From contig DATNBR010000030.1 in assembly GCA_035571875.1 (NCBI GenBank), positions 1 to 60,602 on the forward strand: a stretch of 60,602 nucleotides of DNA, in the 5' to 3' direction. Positions 48,528 through 55,321 of this stretch are shown here, piece after piece; position 1 is the first letter of the stretch, and every line of letters starts with the position of its first letter. The notes below the pieces were generated by a model, which worked only from the letters and a program-made list of their open reading frames with translations, searched no databases and was not told the origin of the DNA. This DNA comes from Parafrigoribacterium_A sp035571875. Its GTDB lineage: Bacteria; Actinomycetota; Actinomycetes; Actinomycetales; Microbacteriaceae. A program made the position numbers and the translations under genes.

Positions 48528-49130
48528 TTAGCCGAGCGCCATCGCGCGAGCGGCGGCCGCGGCGGCGCCGATCGCTCCAATGCGCGCACCGGTGATGGTG
48601 GACAGCTCCGGCAGGTCAGCCGCGCCGTGCCGCCTCGCGGCGTGCACCATGATCGCGGCGCAGGCCTCGGCATCGGCGAGCGCGTTGTGGTGGTCGAAGT
48701 CCTCGAAGCCCGCGGCCATCGCCGCGACCGGCAGGCGGTACGAGTCGAGGTTGTAGGTCTTGCGGGCGACCTGCAGGCTGCACAGGTAGGAGAACGACGG
48801 CGTCTCCACGTAGCTGGCCTGGCACGCGGCGCTGATCACGCCCATGTCGAAGGATGCGTTGTGGGCGACGAGCAGGTCACCGCCCGCGAAGGCGACCAGC
48901 TGTGGTAGTTGCTCGCTCCAGAGCAGGGCGTCCACGACATCCGCCGCCATGATGCCGTGGATTCGGATGTTCCACTCGTTGAAGGCATCGTGACCGAGCG
49001 GCGGCTTGATGAGCCAGTAACCCTTGTCGACGACGTCGCCGTCCCGCACCTTGACGAGCCCGACCGAACACGCGGATGCGCCGGACGAGTTGGCGGTTTC
49101 AAAGTCAATTGCGGTGAAGTCGACGGCCAT
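48528..49130 (-). CDS. DEDDh 3'-5' exonuclease (DnaQ/RNase T-like)
   Basis: A 200-residue nuclease domain with all Exo motifs: FTAIDFETANSSG (Exo I), LVAHNASFDMGVI (Exo II) and DHHNALADAEACA (Exo III, His-type). It resembles stand-alone epsilon-like exonucleases found in actinobacteria. The Ala-rich tail (AAAAAARAMALG) is outside the domain. It may act in DNA repair or RNA turnover. It is a single gene. Confidence 0.9.
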   Translation of the reverse strand: MAVDFTAIDFETANSSGASACSVGLVKVRDGDVVDKGYWLIKPPLGHDAFNEWNIRIHGIMAADVVDALLWSEQLPQLVAFAGGDLLVAHNASFDMGVISAACQASYVETPSFSYLCSLQVARKTYNLDSYRLPVAAMAAGFEDFDHHNALADAEACAAIMVHAARRHGAADLPELSTITGARIGAIGAAAAAARAMALG

Positions 49131-49186
49131 TCCGGCATCGTCTCACGCACGTCCGACGCGGACGAGCCGACCCGCCCGCCGTTCGC

Positions 49187-49259
49187 AACTCAGGCAATTT
49201 TTCTCGAAACGTCCGCAGGTGACTCGGTCGGGGCATCCTCTGGCGATTCTGCCTGAGTT
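49187..49259. repeat. 73-bp segment bounded by 10-bp inverted repeats
   Basis: AACTCAGGCA (49187-49196) and TGCCTGAGTT (49250-49259) are exact reverse complements with 53 bp between. The segment sits in the gap between the divergent exonuclease and methyltransferase genes, where no gene is seen. Confidence 0.6.
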
Positions 49260-49291
49260 ATGAACCGGCGCCGTCCCCGTTCGGCGCCGCG

Positions 49292-50047
49292 ATGCAAGAT
49301 GGAGGAATGGATGAGCAACGCTTCCACGAGCAGGCCCACTCGTTCGGCAGGGCCGTGGACGAGTACGAACGCGCCCGACCGAGCTATCCGCGCGAGGCGG
49401 TCGACTGGCTGGTGCCGCCGAGAACGCGTGTCGTTCTCGACCTCGGTGCGGGCACCGGCAAGTTCACGCGGTCACTCGTGGCGCGAGGCCTCGAGACGAT
49501 CGCGGTCGAACCGGACGACATGATGCGCGCCGCGCTCGCCGATGCGCTGCCGTCCGTGCACACGCTCAAGGGCACGGCGGAGTCACTTCCGCTGCCGGAT
49601 GCCAGCGTGGACCTCGTCACCGCAGCGCAGTCCTGGCACTGGGTGGATGAGTCCCTGGCGCTGCCCGAAGCGGCCCGCGTTCTGAAGCCGCGCGGTTCGC
49701 TCGCGCTGGTGTGGAACATCCGTGATGAACGGGTGCCGTGGGTGAAGCGGCTCGGCGACATCATGGGCGGCAGCGCGGCGGAGACCGCCATGCAGCAGGA
49801 GACGACCATCGGCGCGCCTTTCGGTCGAACCGAGCGCTTCACCTGTGACTGGAGCATGACGACGAGTCTCGAGGGCCTGCTGACCCTCGCGGCGTCCCGA
49901 AGCTACATCATCACGGCCGATGAGGCGCGCCGCGCGGAGATCTTCGACGGCATTCGCGAGCTCGTCGCACGCGACCGGGAGTTGGCAGGGCGTGACGAGT
50001 TCGAGCTGCCCTATCGCACCTATTGCTTCCGTGCTGCCCGTTCGTAG
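49292..50047 (+). CDS. Class I SAM-dependent methyltransferase
   Basis: A 251-residue methyltransferase of the Methyltransf_11 type. VVLDLGAGTGKFTRSL is motif I, IAVEPDDMM is motif II, and AAQSWHWVDE with ARVLKPRGSLALVW are motifs III and post-III. The start could be ATG 49292 or ATG 49307; GGAGGA directly abuts the latter and is too close for normal use. The substrate is unknown. Confidence 0.87.
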   Translation: MQDGGMDEQRFHEQAHSFGRAVDEYERARPSYPREAVDWLVPPRTRVVLDLGAGTGKFTRSLVARGLETIAVEPDDMMRAALADALPSVHTLKGTAESLPLPDASVDLVTAAQSWHWVDESLALPEAARVLKPRGSLALVWNIRDERVPWVKRLGDIMGGSAAETAMQQETTIGAPFGRTERFTCDWSMTTSLEGLLTLAASRSYIITADEARRAEIFDGIRELVARDRELAGRDEFELPYRTYCFRAARS

Positions 50048-50054
50048 ACCCCGG

Positions 50055-50060
50055 TAGCAT
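50055..50060 (+). promoter_or_regulatory. -10 box of ychF
   Basis: TAGCAT ends 9 bp before the GTG at 50069, so the leader would be at most two or three bases. Confidence 0.45.
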
Positions 50061-50068
50061 GGAGCCTC

Positions 50069-51145
50069 GTGGCTCTCACTATTGCAATCGTCGGACTCCC
50101 GAATGTCGGCAAGTCCACCCTGTTCAACGCCCTCACCAAGAACCAGGTGCTCGCTGCGAACTACCCCTTCGCCACGATCGAGCCGAACGTGGGCGTGGTG
50201 AACCTGCCCGATCCGCGGCTCGACACCCTCGCGGAGCTCTTCCACAGCGAGCGCATCCTTCCGGCCCCCGTCTCCTTCGTCGACATCGCGGGCATCGTCA
50301 AGGGCGCATCCGTCGGCGAGGGGCTCGGCAACAAGTTCCTGGCCAACATCCGCGAGGCCGACGCGATCGCGCAGGTCATCCGTGGGTTCGCTGACCCGGA
50401 TGTTGTGCACGTCGACGGTGCCGTAAACCCGGCATCCGACATGGAGACCATCAACACCGAGCTCATCCTCGCCGACCTGCAAACCCTCGACAAGGCCGTC
50501 GAGCGGTACGAAAAAGAGGTCAAGACCAAGCGCACCGAGCCGGCCGTGCTGGATGCCGCGAAAGCGGCGGTGGCGTGGCTGAACGAGGGCAAGCCACTCT
50601 CCAGCAGTTCGAAGATCGATCTTGAGCTCATTCGCGAACTGGGACTGCTCACGACCAAACCGTTCATCTATGTCTTCAACGTCGACGAGGCGATTCTCGG
50701 CGATGCCGCGAAGCTCGCTGAGCTCGCCGCATTGGTGGCCCCTGCGAAGGCGATCTTCCTCGACGCAAAGCTCGAGTCGGAACTCATCGATCTCGATGCG
50801 GCGGATGCTGCCGAACTGCTCGCGAGCACTGGCCAGGAGGAGAGCGGCCTCGACCAGCTCGCCCGCATCGGATTCGACACGCTCGGCCTGCAGACCTACC
50901 TCACGGCGGGCCCGAAGGAGTCGCGCGCGTGGACGATCCACAAGGGTTGGAAGGCCCCGCAGGCGGCCGGCGTCATCCACACCGACTTCGAGAAGGGCTT
51001 CATCAAGGCCGAGGTGATCGGCTTCGACGACCTCGTCGAGACCGGTTCGATCGCCGAGGCCCGCGCCAAGGGCAAGGCTCGCATCGAGGGCAAGGACTAC
51101 GTCATGCAGGACGGCGACGTGGTGGAGTTCCGCTTCAACAACTGA
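50069..51145 (+). CDS. ychF: Redox-regulated ATPase YchF
   Basis: A 358-residue Obg-family P-loop protein. The loop GLPNVGKST is at residues 9-17, VSFVDIAGIVKGASVGEGLG is switch II, and the C-terminal TGS-like domain has ESRAWTIHKGWKAPQAAG and YVMQDGDVVEFRFNN. YchF prefers ATP over GTP and binds ribosomes; it affects stress responses. The GTG start is fixed by homology of MALTIAIVGLPN to the family. Confidence 0.96.
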   Translation: MALTIAIVGLPNVGKSTLFNALTKNQVLAANYPFATIEPNVGVVNLPDPRLDTLAELFHSERILPAPVSFVDIAGIVKGASVGEGLGNKFLANIREADAIAQVIRGFADPDVVHVDGAVNPASDMETINTELILADLQTLDKAVERYEKEVKTKRTEPAVLDAAKAAVAWLNEGKPLSSSSKIDLELIRELGLLTTKPFIYVFNVDEAILGDAAKLAELAALVAPAKAIFLDAKLESELIDLDAADAAELLASTGQEESGLDQLARIGFDTLGLQTYLTAGPKESRAWTIHKGWKAPQAAGVIHTDFEKGFIKAEVIGFDDLVETGSIAEARAKGKARIEGKDYVMQDGDVVEFRFNN

Positions 51146-51165
51146 TCGCGGCACGCGCGCACCGT

Positions 51166-51190
51166 TACCAATCCTTGGTAGCATGCATGC
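51166..51190 (+). promoter_or_regulatory. parDE promoter and palindromic operator
   Basis: TACCAATCCTTGGTA (51166-51180) is a perfect 6+3+6 palindrome and is followed at once by the self-complementary GCATGCATGC (51181-51190). The -10 box TAGCAT (51179-51184) overlaps both and ends 7 bp before the parD ATG at 51191. This is the layout expected for autorepression by a ribbon-helix-helix antitoxin. Confidence 0.75.
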
Positions 51191-51424
51191 ATGGCACAGA
51201 ACACTTCAATTAGCCTCGACGATCACTTCGTGGACTTCCTGTCGCGAGAAGTCGGGACGGGGCGGTACCGTTCCGCCAGTGAGGTCGTACGTGCCGGCCT
51301 CCGGTTGTTGGAGGACCAGGAGGCGCACATGACCGCGCTGAGGGCCGCGCTCGTTGCGGGCGAAGAGAGCGGGGCGCCGGAGGACTTCGACTTCGAAGCA
51401 TTTATTGCATCGAAGAGGGCGTGA
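51191..51424 (+). CDS. parD: Type II antitoxin, ParD family
   Basis: A 77-residue protein with an N-terminal ribbon-helix-helix (SISLDDHFVDFLSREVGTGR, then SASEVVRAGLRLLED) and an acidic C-terminal tail (EDFDFEAFIASKRA) that would wrap the toxin. Overlap GTGA couples it to parE. It should bind the palindrome upstream and repress the operon. Confidence 0.93.
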   Translation: MAQNTSISLDDHFVDFLSREVGTGRYRSASEVVRAGLRLLEDQEAHMTALRAALVAGEESGAPEDFDFEAFIASKRA

Positions 51425-51711
51425 AGGTTTACCGCCTCACACCGGCTGCGCAGCGAGACCTCTCATCGATCTGGGCCTTCACTCAGGAGCGCTGGGATGA
51501 GAATCAGGCTGAGATCTATGTATCCGAGATCCGCGCAGCGATCGAGCGCGTTGCTGTTGATCCTCGACGCGGAAGGGCCTGTGATGAGATTCGTGAGGGA
51601 TACCGTCGCTACAGCGTCGGCAGTCATCTCGTCTTCTACATCGAGAGTGCTGACAGCGTGGACGTAATCCGCATTCTGCACCAGCGGATGGATCCGACTC
51701 AGCACCTGTAG
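51421..51711 (+). CDS. parE: Type II toxin, ParE/RelE superfamily
   Basis: A 96-residue toxin that begins VKVYRLTPAAQRDLSSIWAF, followed by the conserved GRACDEIREGYRRYSVGSHLVFY core and VDVIRILHQRMD at the end. ParE toxins inhibit DNA gyrase; RelE relatives cut mRNA. The ParD partner favours the ParE reading. GTG start, four-base overlap with the antitoxin. Its base composition is somewhat lower in GC than its neighbours, which fits horizontal acquisition of toxin-antitoxin pairs. Confidence 0.92.
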   Translation: MKVYRLTPAAQRDLSSIWAFTQERWDENQAEIYVSEIRAAIERVAVDPRRGRACDEIREGYRRYSVGSHLVFYIESADSVDVIRILHQRMDPTQHL

Positions 51712-51768
51712 CTGAGTCACCCCTGCGGCGCCTCGCCCACCCGCCCCCCGACAGCGTCGCGATGGCCC

Positions 51769-51784
51769 TGACGCCGTGGCGTCA
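51769..51784 (+). terminator. Hairpin downstream of parDE
   Basis: TGACGCC and GGCGTCA pair perfectly over 7 bp with a 2-base loop in the 126-bp gap between convergent genes. There is no T run. Confidence 0.4.
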
Positions 51785-51837
51785 TCCGATCAGGTAGACG
51801 AGGCCGCGATCGTCCGCTGCCAAACGCCCAGGAGCGG

Positions 51838-52179
51838 CTAGCGCGACTGCCGGCGCTTGCCCACGCGAGGCGCGCCCTTGACCGCGGGGGCGCGGCCCTT
51901 TCCCTTGGATGCCTTCGCCTTGCCGCCCGGCGGCACAGAAACGACGTTCGCGGCCGCCTTGGCCGACTCGATCTTCTGCTTCTTCAGGAGCGCTTCGCCG
52001 GCATCCGTCAGTACCGTAGTCTCGGCGGCGTAATCAAAGAGCGGATAGCCGAGGTCCGCCTCGAGCTTCTTCACGGATGCGACGAGCACCGACCGCGGAA
52101 GGCCGAGGCTCTTCGCGGCGCGAGCGAAGTGCAACTGCTCGGCGGCGGCCACAAAGCACTGCGCCAGTTCCCGTTCCAT
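51838..52179 (-). CDS. Stand-alone LysR-type HTH protein with basic C-terminal tail
   Basis: A 113-residue protein. Residues 1-68 match the LysR winged HTH (CFVAAAEQLHFARAAKSLGL, then LVASVKKLEADLGYPLFDY and LTDAGEALL). The effector-binding domain of LysR proteins is absent. Instead a Lys/Arg/Ala/Gly-rich tail follows (about residues 88-113, GGKAKASKGKGRAP and GKRRQSR), like nucleoid proteins. The ATG has TAGCCT 7 bp upstream. It may be a compact DNA-binding regulator or chromatin protein. Confidence 0.82.
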   Translation of the reverse strand: MERELAQCFVAAAEQLHFARAAKSLGLPRSVLVASVKKLEADLGYPLFDYAAETTVLTDAGEALLKKQKIESAKAAANVVSVPPGGKAKASKGKGRAPAVKGAPRVGKRRQSR

Positions 52180-52185
52180 GGCATC

Positions 52186-52191
52186 AGGCTA
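52186..52191 (-). promoter_or_regulatory. -10 box of the LysR-HTH gene (leaderless)
   Basis: TAGCCT on the minus strand ends 7 bp before the ATG at 52179. Confidence 0.5.
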
Positions 52192-52342
52192 CGCGCCGCG
52201 CGATGAGGCGGCGGCCATGCCCGACCGATCGCCGTACTGGGACGGACTCAGCGATCGGCGCCTCTCAGCAGGCCGACGGGCGTTCGGCGCCGAAGTTAGG
52301 CTGGATGCGCGGCCGATACGCGACCGATGACGAGACGCAGTC

Positions 52343-52365
52343 AGTGCTCGTCGGATTGGAGCACT
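52343..52365 (+). promoter_or_regulatory. Hairpin over the ribosome binding site of the RpiB-like gene
   Basis: AGTGCTC (52343-52349) and GAGCACT (52359-52365) pair perfectly over 7 bp. The right arm contains most of the ribosome binding site GGAG (52358-52361) and ends one base before the ATG at 52367. A -10-like TAGGCT is at about 52297, so the site would be in the mRNA leader. Confidence 0.55.
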
Positions 52366-52366
52366 C

Positions 52367-52810
52367 ATGCGCATCGTCATCGGCGCCCCGAGCAACGGCT
52401 CGGCACTGAAAGACGCCATCAAGTCCTGGCTCGAAGCGGATGACCGGGTCACCGAAGTCATCGACCTCTCGACCCCGGAGATCACCTACCCTGCCGTCTC
52501 GTTCGCGGCGGCAGAAGCCATTGTCGATCGCCGGGCGGACCGCGGCATCCTCGTCTGCGGCACGGGCGTCGGCACGGCGATTGCCGCAAGCAAAGTCGAC
52601 GGGGTGCGCGCCGCCACTGCTCACGACCTCGTCACGGTGCGCGGCGCGGTCGAGAACTACGACGCCCAGATCCTGTGCATGGGCCAGAACGTCATTGCAC
52701 CCGCAGCCGCGACCGCGCTGGTCGACCTCTGGCTCGACCTGCGCCACGATCCCGCGGGCAGCTATGCGCCCAAACTCGACGAGATCGCCGCGTACGAATC
52801 CCGTAGGTAG
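52367..52810 (+). CDS. RpiB/LacA/LacB family sugar-phosphate isomerase
   Basis: A 147-residue isomerase. The fold signature is RGILVCGTGVGTAIAASKVDGVRAATAHD, with a catalytic cysteine in CGTGVG, then NVIAPAAATALVDLWL. The family interconverts ribose 5-phosphate and ribulose 5-phosphate or related sugars. The N-terminus IVIGAPSNGSALKD departs from the usual GxDHAG motif of RpiB, so the substrate may differ. Confidence 0.87.
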   Translation: MRIVIGAPSNGSALKDAIKSWLEADDRVTEVIDLSTPEITYPAVSFAAAEAIVDRRADRGILVCGTGVGTAIAASKVDGVRAATAHDLVTVRGAVENYDAQILCMGQNVIAPAAATALVDLWLDLRHDPAGSYAPKLDEIAAYESRR

Positions 52811-52863
52811 CCTCGTAGACGAGCGCAGAGTGAGAAGCACGAGCGCACCGTGAGGACCCGCGC

Positions 52864-53835
52864 ATGACCAGAGTCGCCGCCTTCGACTGCGGAACGAACT
52901 CGATCCGACTGCTCATCGCCGATCTCGATGAGCGTGGAGGCCTTCGCGATGTGGTGCGCAAGCTCGACCTGGTGCGCCTCGGCGAGGGGGTCGATCGCAC
53001 CGGCCGATTCAGCGAGGGCGCCCTGGAACGCACGCTGGAGGCAACCCGCCGCTACGCCGAACTCTGCCGCGAGCACGGAGTGGAACGCATCCGATTCGTC
53101 GCGACCTCGGCGACCCGGGATGCCGCCAACCGCAGAGAGTTCACGGATGCAGTGGAGGCGCTCCTCGGCGTTCCCGCAGAGGTCATCGCCGGCACCGAAG
53201 AGGCCGCGCTGTCCTTCCGCGGTGCACTGACCGCACTCGATCCGGCGCAACTCCGCGATGAGTCGGTCGAACGCCTCGTCATCGACATCGGCGGCGGGTC
53301 CACCGAACTCGTACTGGGAGGCCGCACCCCGCGCGCCGCCGATTCGATGGATGTCGGCTCCGTTCGGCTGACGGAACGAAACGTGCACCATGACCCGCCA
53401 TTGCAGCCCGAGCGCGACAGCGTGCGCGCGGCCGTCGACGCGGCACTGGATGCCGCATCCGAGAACGTCGACCTCGGCGCCGCCGCCGAAGTGATCGGCG
53501 TCGCGGGCACCGTCACGACCATCACGGCGCACGCGCTTCGCCTCGCCTCGTACATCCCCGACGCCATCAACGGGGCGCGGCTGCCCGTGACCACGGTGCT
53601 CGAGGCGTGCGATGAACTCAGTCGGATGCCCAGGGTCGAGCGCGCCGCCCTGCCCTACCTGCACCCGGGGCGCGTCGACGTCATCGTCACCGGCGCCATG
53701 ATCTGGTCGACCATCGTGGAGCGGATCGCCGCGGCATCGGCCACGGCGGGACGTGCGCTCGAGTTCGTCGTGACGAGCGAGCACGACATCCTCGACGGCG
53801 TGGCGCTCTCGCTAGACCCGGGCGTCGCCAACTGA
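52864..53835 (+). CDS. ppx: Exopolyphosphatase / pppGpp phosphohydrolase family (Ppx/GppA)
   Basis: A 323-residue actin-fold phosphatase with FDCGTNSIRLLIAD (phosphate loop 1), VIDIGGGSTELVLG (loop 2) and GVAGTVTTITA. It is the short actinobacterial type without the C-terminal HD-like domain. It hydrolyses polyphosphate or pppGpp. In mycobacteria two such short paralogues exist, so the exact activity is open. An unrelated nitroreductase-family gene follows. Confidence 0.92.
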   Translation: MTRVAAFDCGTNSIRLLIADLDERGGLRDVVRKLDLVRLGEGVDRTGRFSEGALERTLEATRRYAELCREHGVERIRFVATSATRDAANRREFTDAVEALLGVPAEVIAGTEEAALSFRGALTALDPAQLRDESVERLVIDIGGGSTELVLGGRTPRAADSMDVGSVRLTERNVHHDPPLQPERDSVRAAVDAALDAASENVDLGAAAEVIGVAGTVTTITAHALRLASYIPDAINGARLPVTTVLEACDELSRMPRVERAALPYLHPGRVDVIVTGAMIWSTIVERIAAASATAGRALEFVVTSEHDILDGVALSLDPGVAN

Positions 53836-53863
53836 CGTCGAGCCGCAGGATCCACCTCGGGCG

Positions 53864-53869
53864 TACCAT
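53864..53869 (+). promoter_or_regulatory. -10 box of the deazaflavin-type gene (leaderless)
   Basis: TACCAT ends 7 bp before the ATG at 53876. Confidence 0.4.
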
Positions 53870-53875
53870 CGGCGC

Positions 53876-54343
53876 ATGAAGCGAAACCTCGCGGCGAGCG
53901 TCCTCACGACGCGCTGGCTCGTTCGCGCACCCATCCGTCTGTTCCGCGCGGGGCTCGGGTTTCTTTTCGGCGGCAAGCTCCTGCTCCTGGAACACGTGGG
54001 CCGTGTCTCGGGCGAGAAACGCTACGTCGTGCTCGAGACCGTCGCGCGAGAGGGCCCGGATGCCGTCATCATCGCCTCCGGGTTCGGCCGCAAGGCGCAG
54101 TGGTTCCGCAACCTTCTCGCGCATCCGGACTGCCGCGTCAGCATAGGTCGCCGGCGCAACATCCCCATGCGCGCGAACGTACTGGAGAAGGACGAGGCGG
54201 ATGCGGTGCTTGCCTACTACAGCGCCCAGCATCCGAAAGCCTGGGCCGAGCTCCACGCCGCGATCGTCGCGGCGACGGGCGAAAGCGACCCGGAGATTCC
54301 GCTCGTGCGCCTGAGCGGACGACGCCCCACGCCCACCCGTTAG
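53876..54343 (+). CDS. Deazaflavin (F420)-type nitroreductase family protein
   Basis: A 155-residue split beta-barrel protein of the Ddn/DUF385 type. LEHVGRVSGEKRYVVLETVA and ASGFGRKAQWFRNLLAHPDC match the family's cofactor pocket, with IGRRRNIPMRANVL after it. Family members use F420H2 to reduce nitro compounds and quinones. Whether this host makes F420 cannot be judged from the window. Confidence 0.88.
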   Translation: MKRNLAASVLTTRWLVRAPIRLFRAGLGFLFGGKLLLLEHVGRVSGEKRYVVLETVAREGPDAVIIASGFGRKAQWFRNLLAHPDCRVSIGRRRNIPMRANVLEKDEADAVLAYYSAQHPKAWAELHAAIVAATGESDPEIPLVRLSGRRPTPTR

Positions 54344-54384
54344 GCTTGAGTTCAGGGCAGTGCGCACGAGATTGAGAACCACGA

Positions 54385-54999
54385 GTGAAATGGTTTCGCC
54401 GAAGGCGACGCCGCTGGTCGCGGCCGTTCGACGAATCCGCGCTGCCGCCGCCGCCGCCGTTCTCGCTTGACGACTCGGTCTCCGAGGGCCTCATGCTCGC
54501 GGAGTACTCCTCGCGGCTCCGACTCAAGAACCGGGTCATCGTGGGCGTGCTCACGGGCGATCGTGCCTTCGATCCGGCGCAGTACCTCGATGAGGCGCGT
54601 GAGGCCATCGACGTGCTGATCGACGAGTTCGACCTGGAGGGCACCCGCATCGCGAGGCAGTTGCGCGTCGCACGGTCGATTCCGGGCAAGGCGTCCCACG
54701 CTCACGACTACCGCTCGGGCGACGCACACAACCTGGAGCTTCGCGAGGAGGTGCTCGCGGTCGTCACCGAGACGCTGCGCGAACGCCGTGCAGACGGGGA
54801 GTACCTGCTCGAGCTGGTCGAGAGTGCCAGGCAGGACGCCTGGCTCGACATCGCGCGAGCGGTTGAAGACTGGCTCGACCGCTCCAGCATCGTGACGGAT
54901 GCGGACTACGAACGGCACAAAGACGCACGGATGCGGCTGGTCGCCGACGATCTCGCGGCACTCGCACCGGTCGAAACCGCGGGTGGCGCGGCGGTCTAG
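54385..54999 (+). CDS. Conserved protein of unknown function
   Basis: A 204-residue soluble protein. It starts with an Arg-rich stretch (FRRRRRRWSRP) and a Pro run (LPPPPPFSLDD) and is then helical and acidic (YLDEAREAIDVLIDEFDLEG, LLELVESARQDAWLDIARAV). The GTG start at 54385 follows a weak ribosome binding site. I do not recognise a domain. A TAGGCT box near 54341, about 40 bp upstream, may drive it. It is followed by the riboswitch of the gcv operon. Confidence 0.7.
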   Translation: MKWFRRRRRRWSRPFDESALPPPPPFSLDDSVSEGLMLAEYSSRLRLKNRVIVGVLTGDRAFDPAQYLDEAREAIDVLIDEFDLEGTRIARQLRVARSIPGKASHAHDYRSGDAHNLELREEVLAVVTETLRERRADGEYLLELVESARQDAWLDIARAVEDWLDRSSIVTDADYERHKDARMRLVADDLAALAPVETAGGAAV

Positions 55000-55021
55000 G
55001 CCATAATCGCCCGCCGATTGC

Positions 55022-55027
55022 TAAGCT
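55022..55027 (+). promoter_or_regulatory. Probable -10 box of the glycine riboswitch/gcv operon
   Basis: TAAGCT lies about 30 bp before the first aptamer helix; I see no convincing -35 box. Confidence 0.35.
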
Positions 55028-55057
55028 GGGCAAACAACCACATACACGGCCGCAACG

Positions 55058-55286
55058 CGATGCGGGAGAGTTCGCCCATCAGGGCGAACACCGAAGGAGC
55101 AAGCCTCCCCGCTAATCTCTCAGGTCCAGGTACCGCATCGAACTGGCCACTCTGAAAAGCGAATTCGCAAAGCGAATTCGGATTGAGCTTGTCGAAATCT
55201 TTGCGAACTCCTTCCGGATCACCGAGCAATTCCGCCCACGGTGAAAGCCGGCATCCGCCGGCGAAGCTCTCAGGCCCATGACAGAG
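55058..55286 (+). promoter_or_regulatory. Tandem glycine riboswitch upstream of gcvT
   Basis: Aptamer 1 (55058-55140) has an 8-bp P1 helix CGATGCGG/CCGCATCG, the GAGAG bulge, a TTCGCCC/GGGCGAA hairpin, the core CCGAAGGAGCAAGCC and CTCTCAGG. Aptamer 2 (about 55150-55286) has CTCTG/CAGAG as P1, the core ACCGAGCAA, a GCCGGC/GCCGGC hairpin and CTCTCAGG. Its first bulge reads AAAAG and its P2 arm is far longer than usual, with a 9-bp stem TTCGCAAAG/CTTTGCGAA (55164-55172, 55199-55207). Glycine should switch on the cleavage system. It fills nearly all of the 322-bp gap. Confidence 0.88.
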
Positions 55287-55321
55287 GGGGAGTTCCCGCA
55301 GCCTTTACGCCAGGAGAACTC

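Noticed and set aside
51191..51711. parDE considered as cargo of a mobile island
   Set aside because: No integrase, transposase, tRNA or attachment-like repeats lie nearby; housekeeping genes flank it on both sides.
55241..55321. N-terminal extension of GcvT by 27 residues
   Set aside because: The stretch is inside the second glycine aptamer and its expression region; the GTG at 55322 has a proper ribosome binding site.
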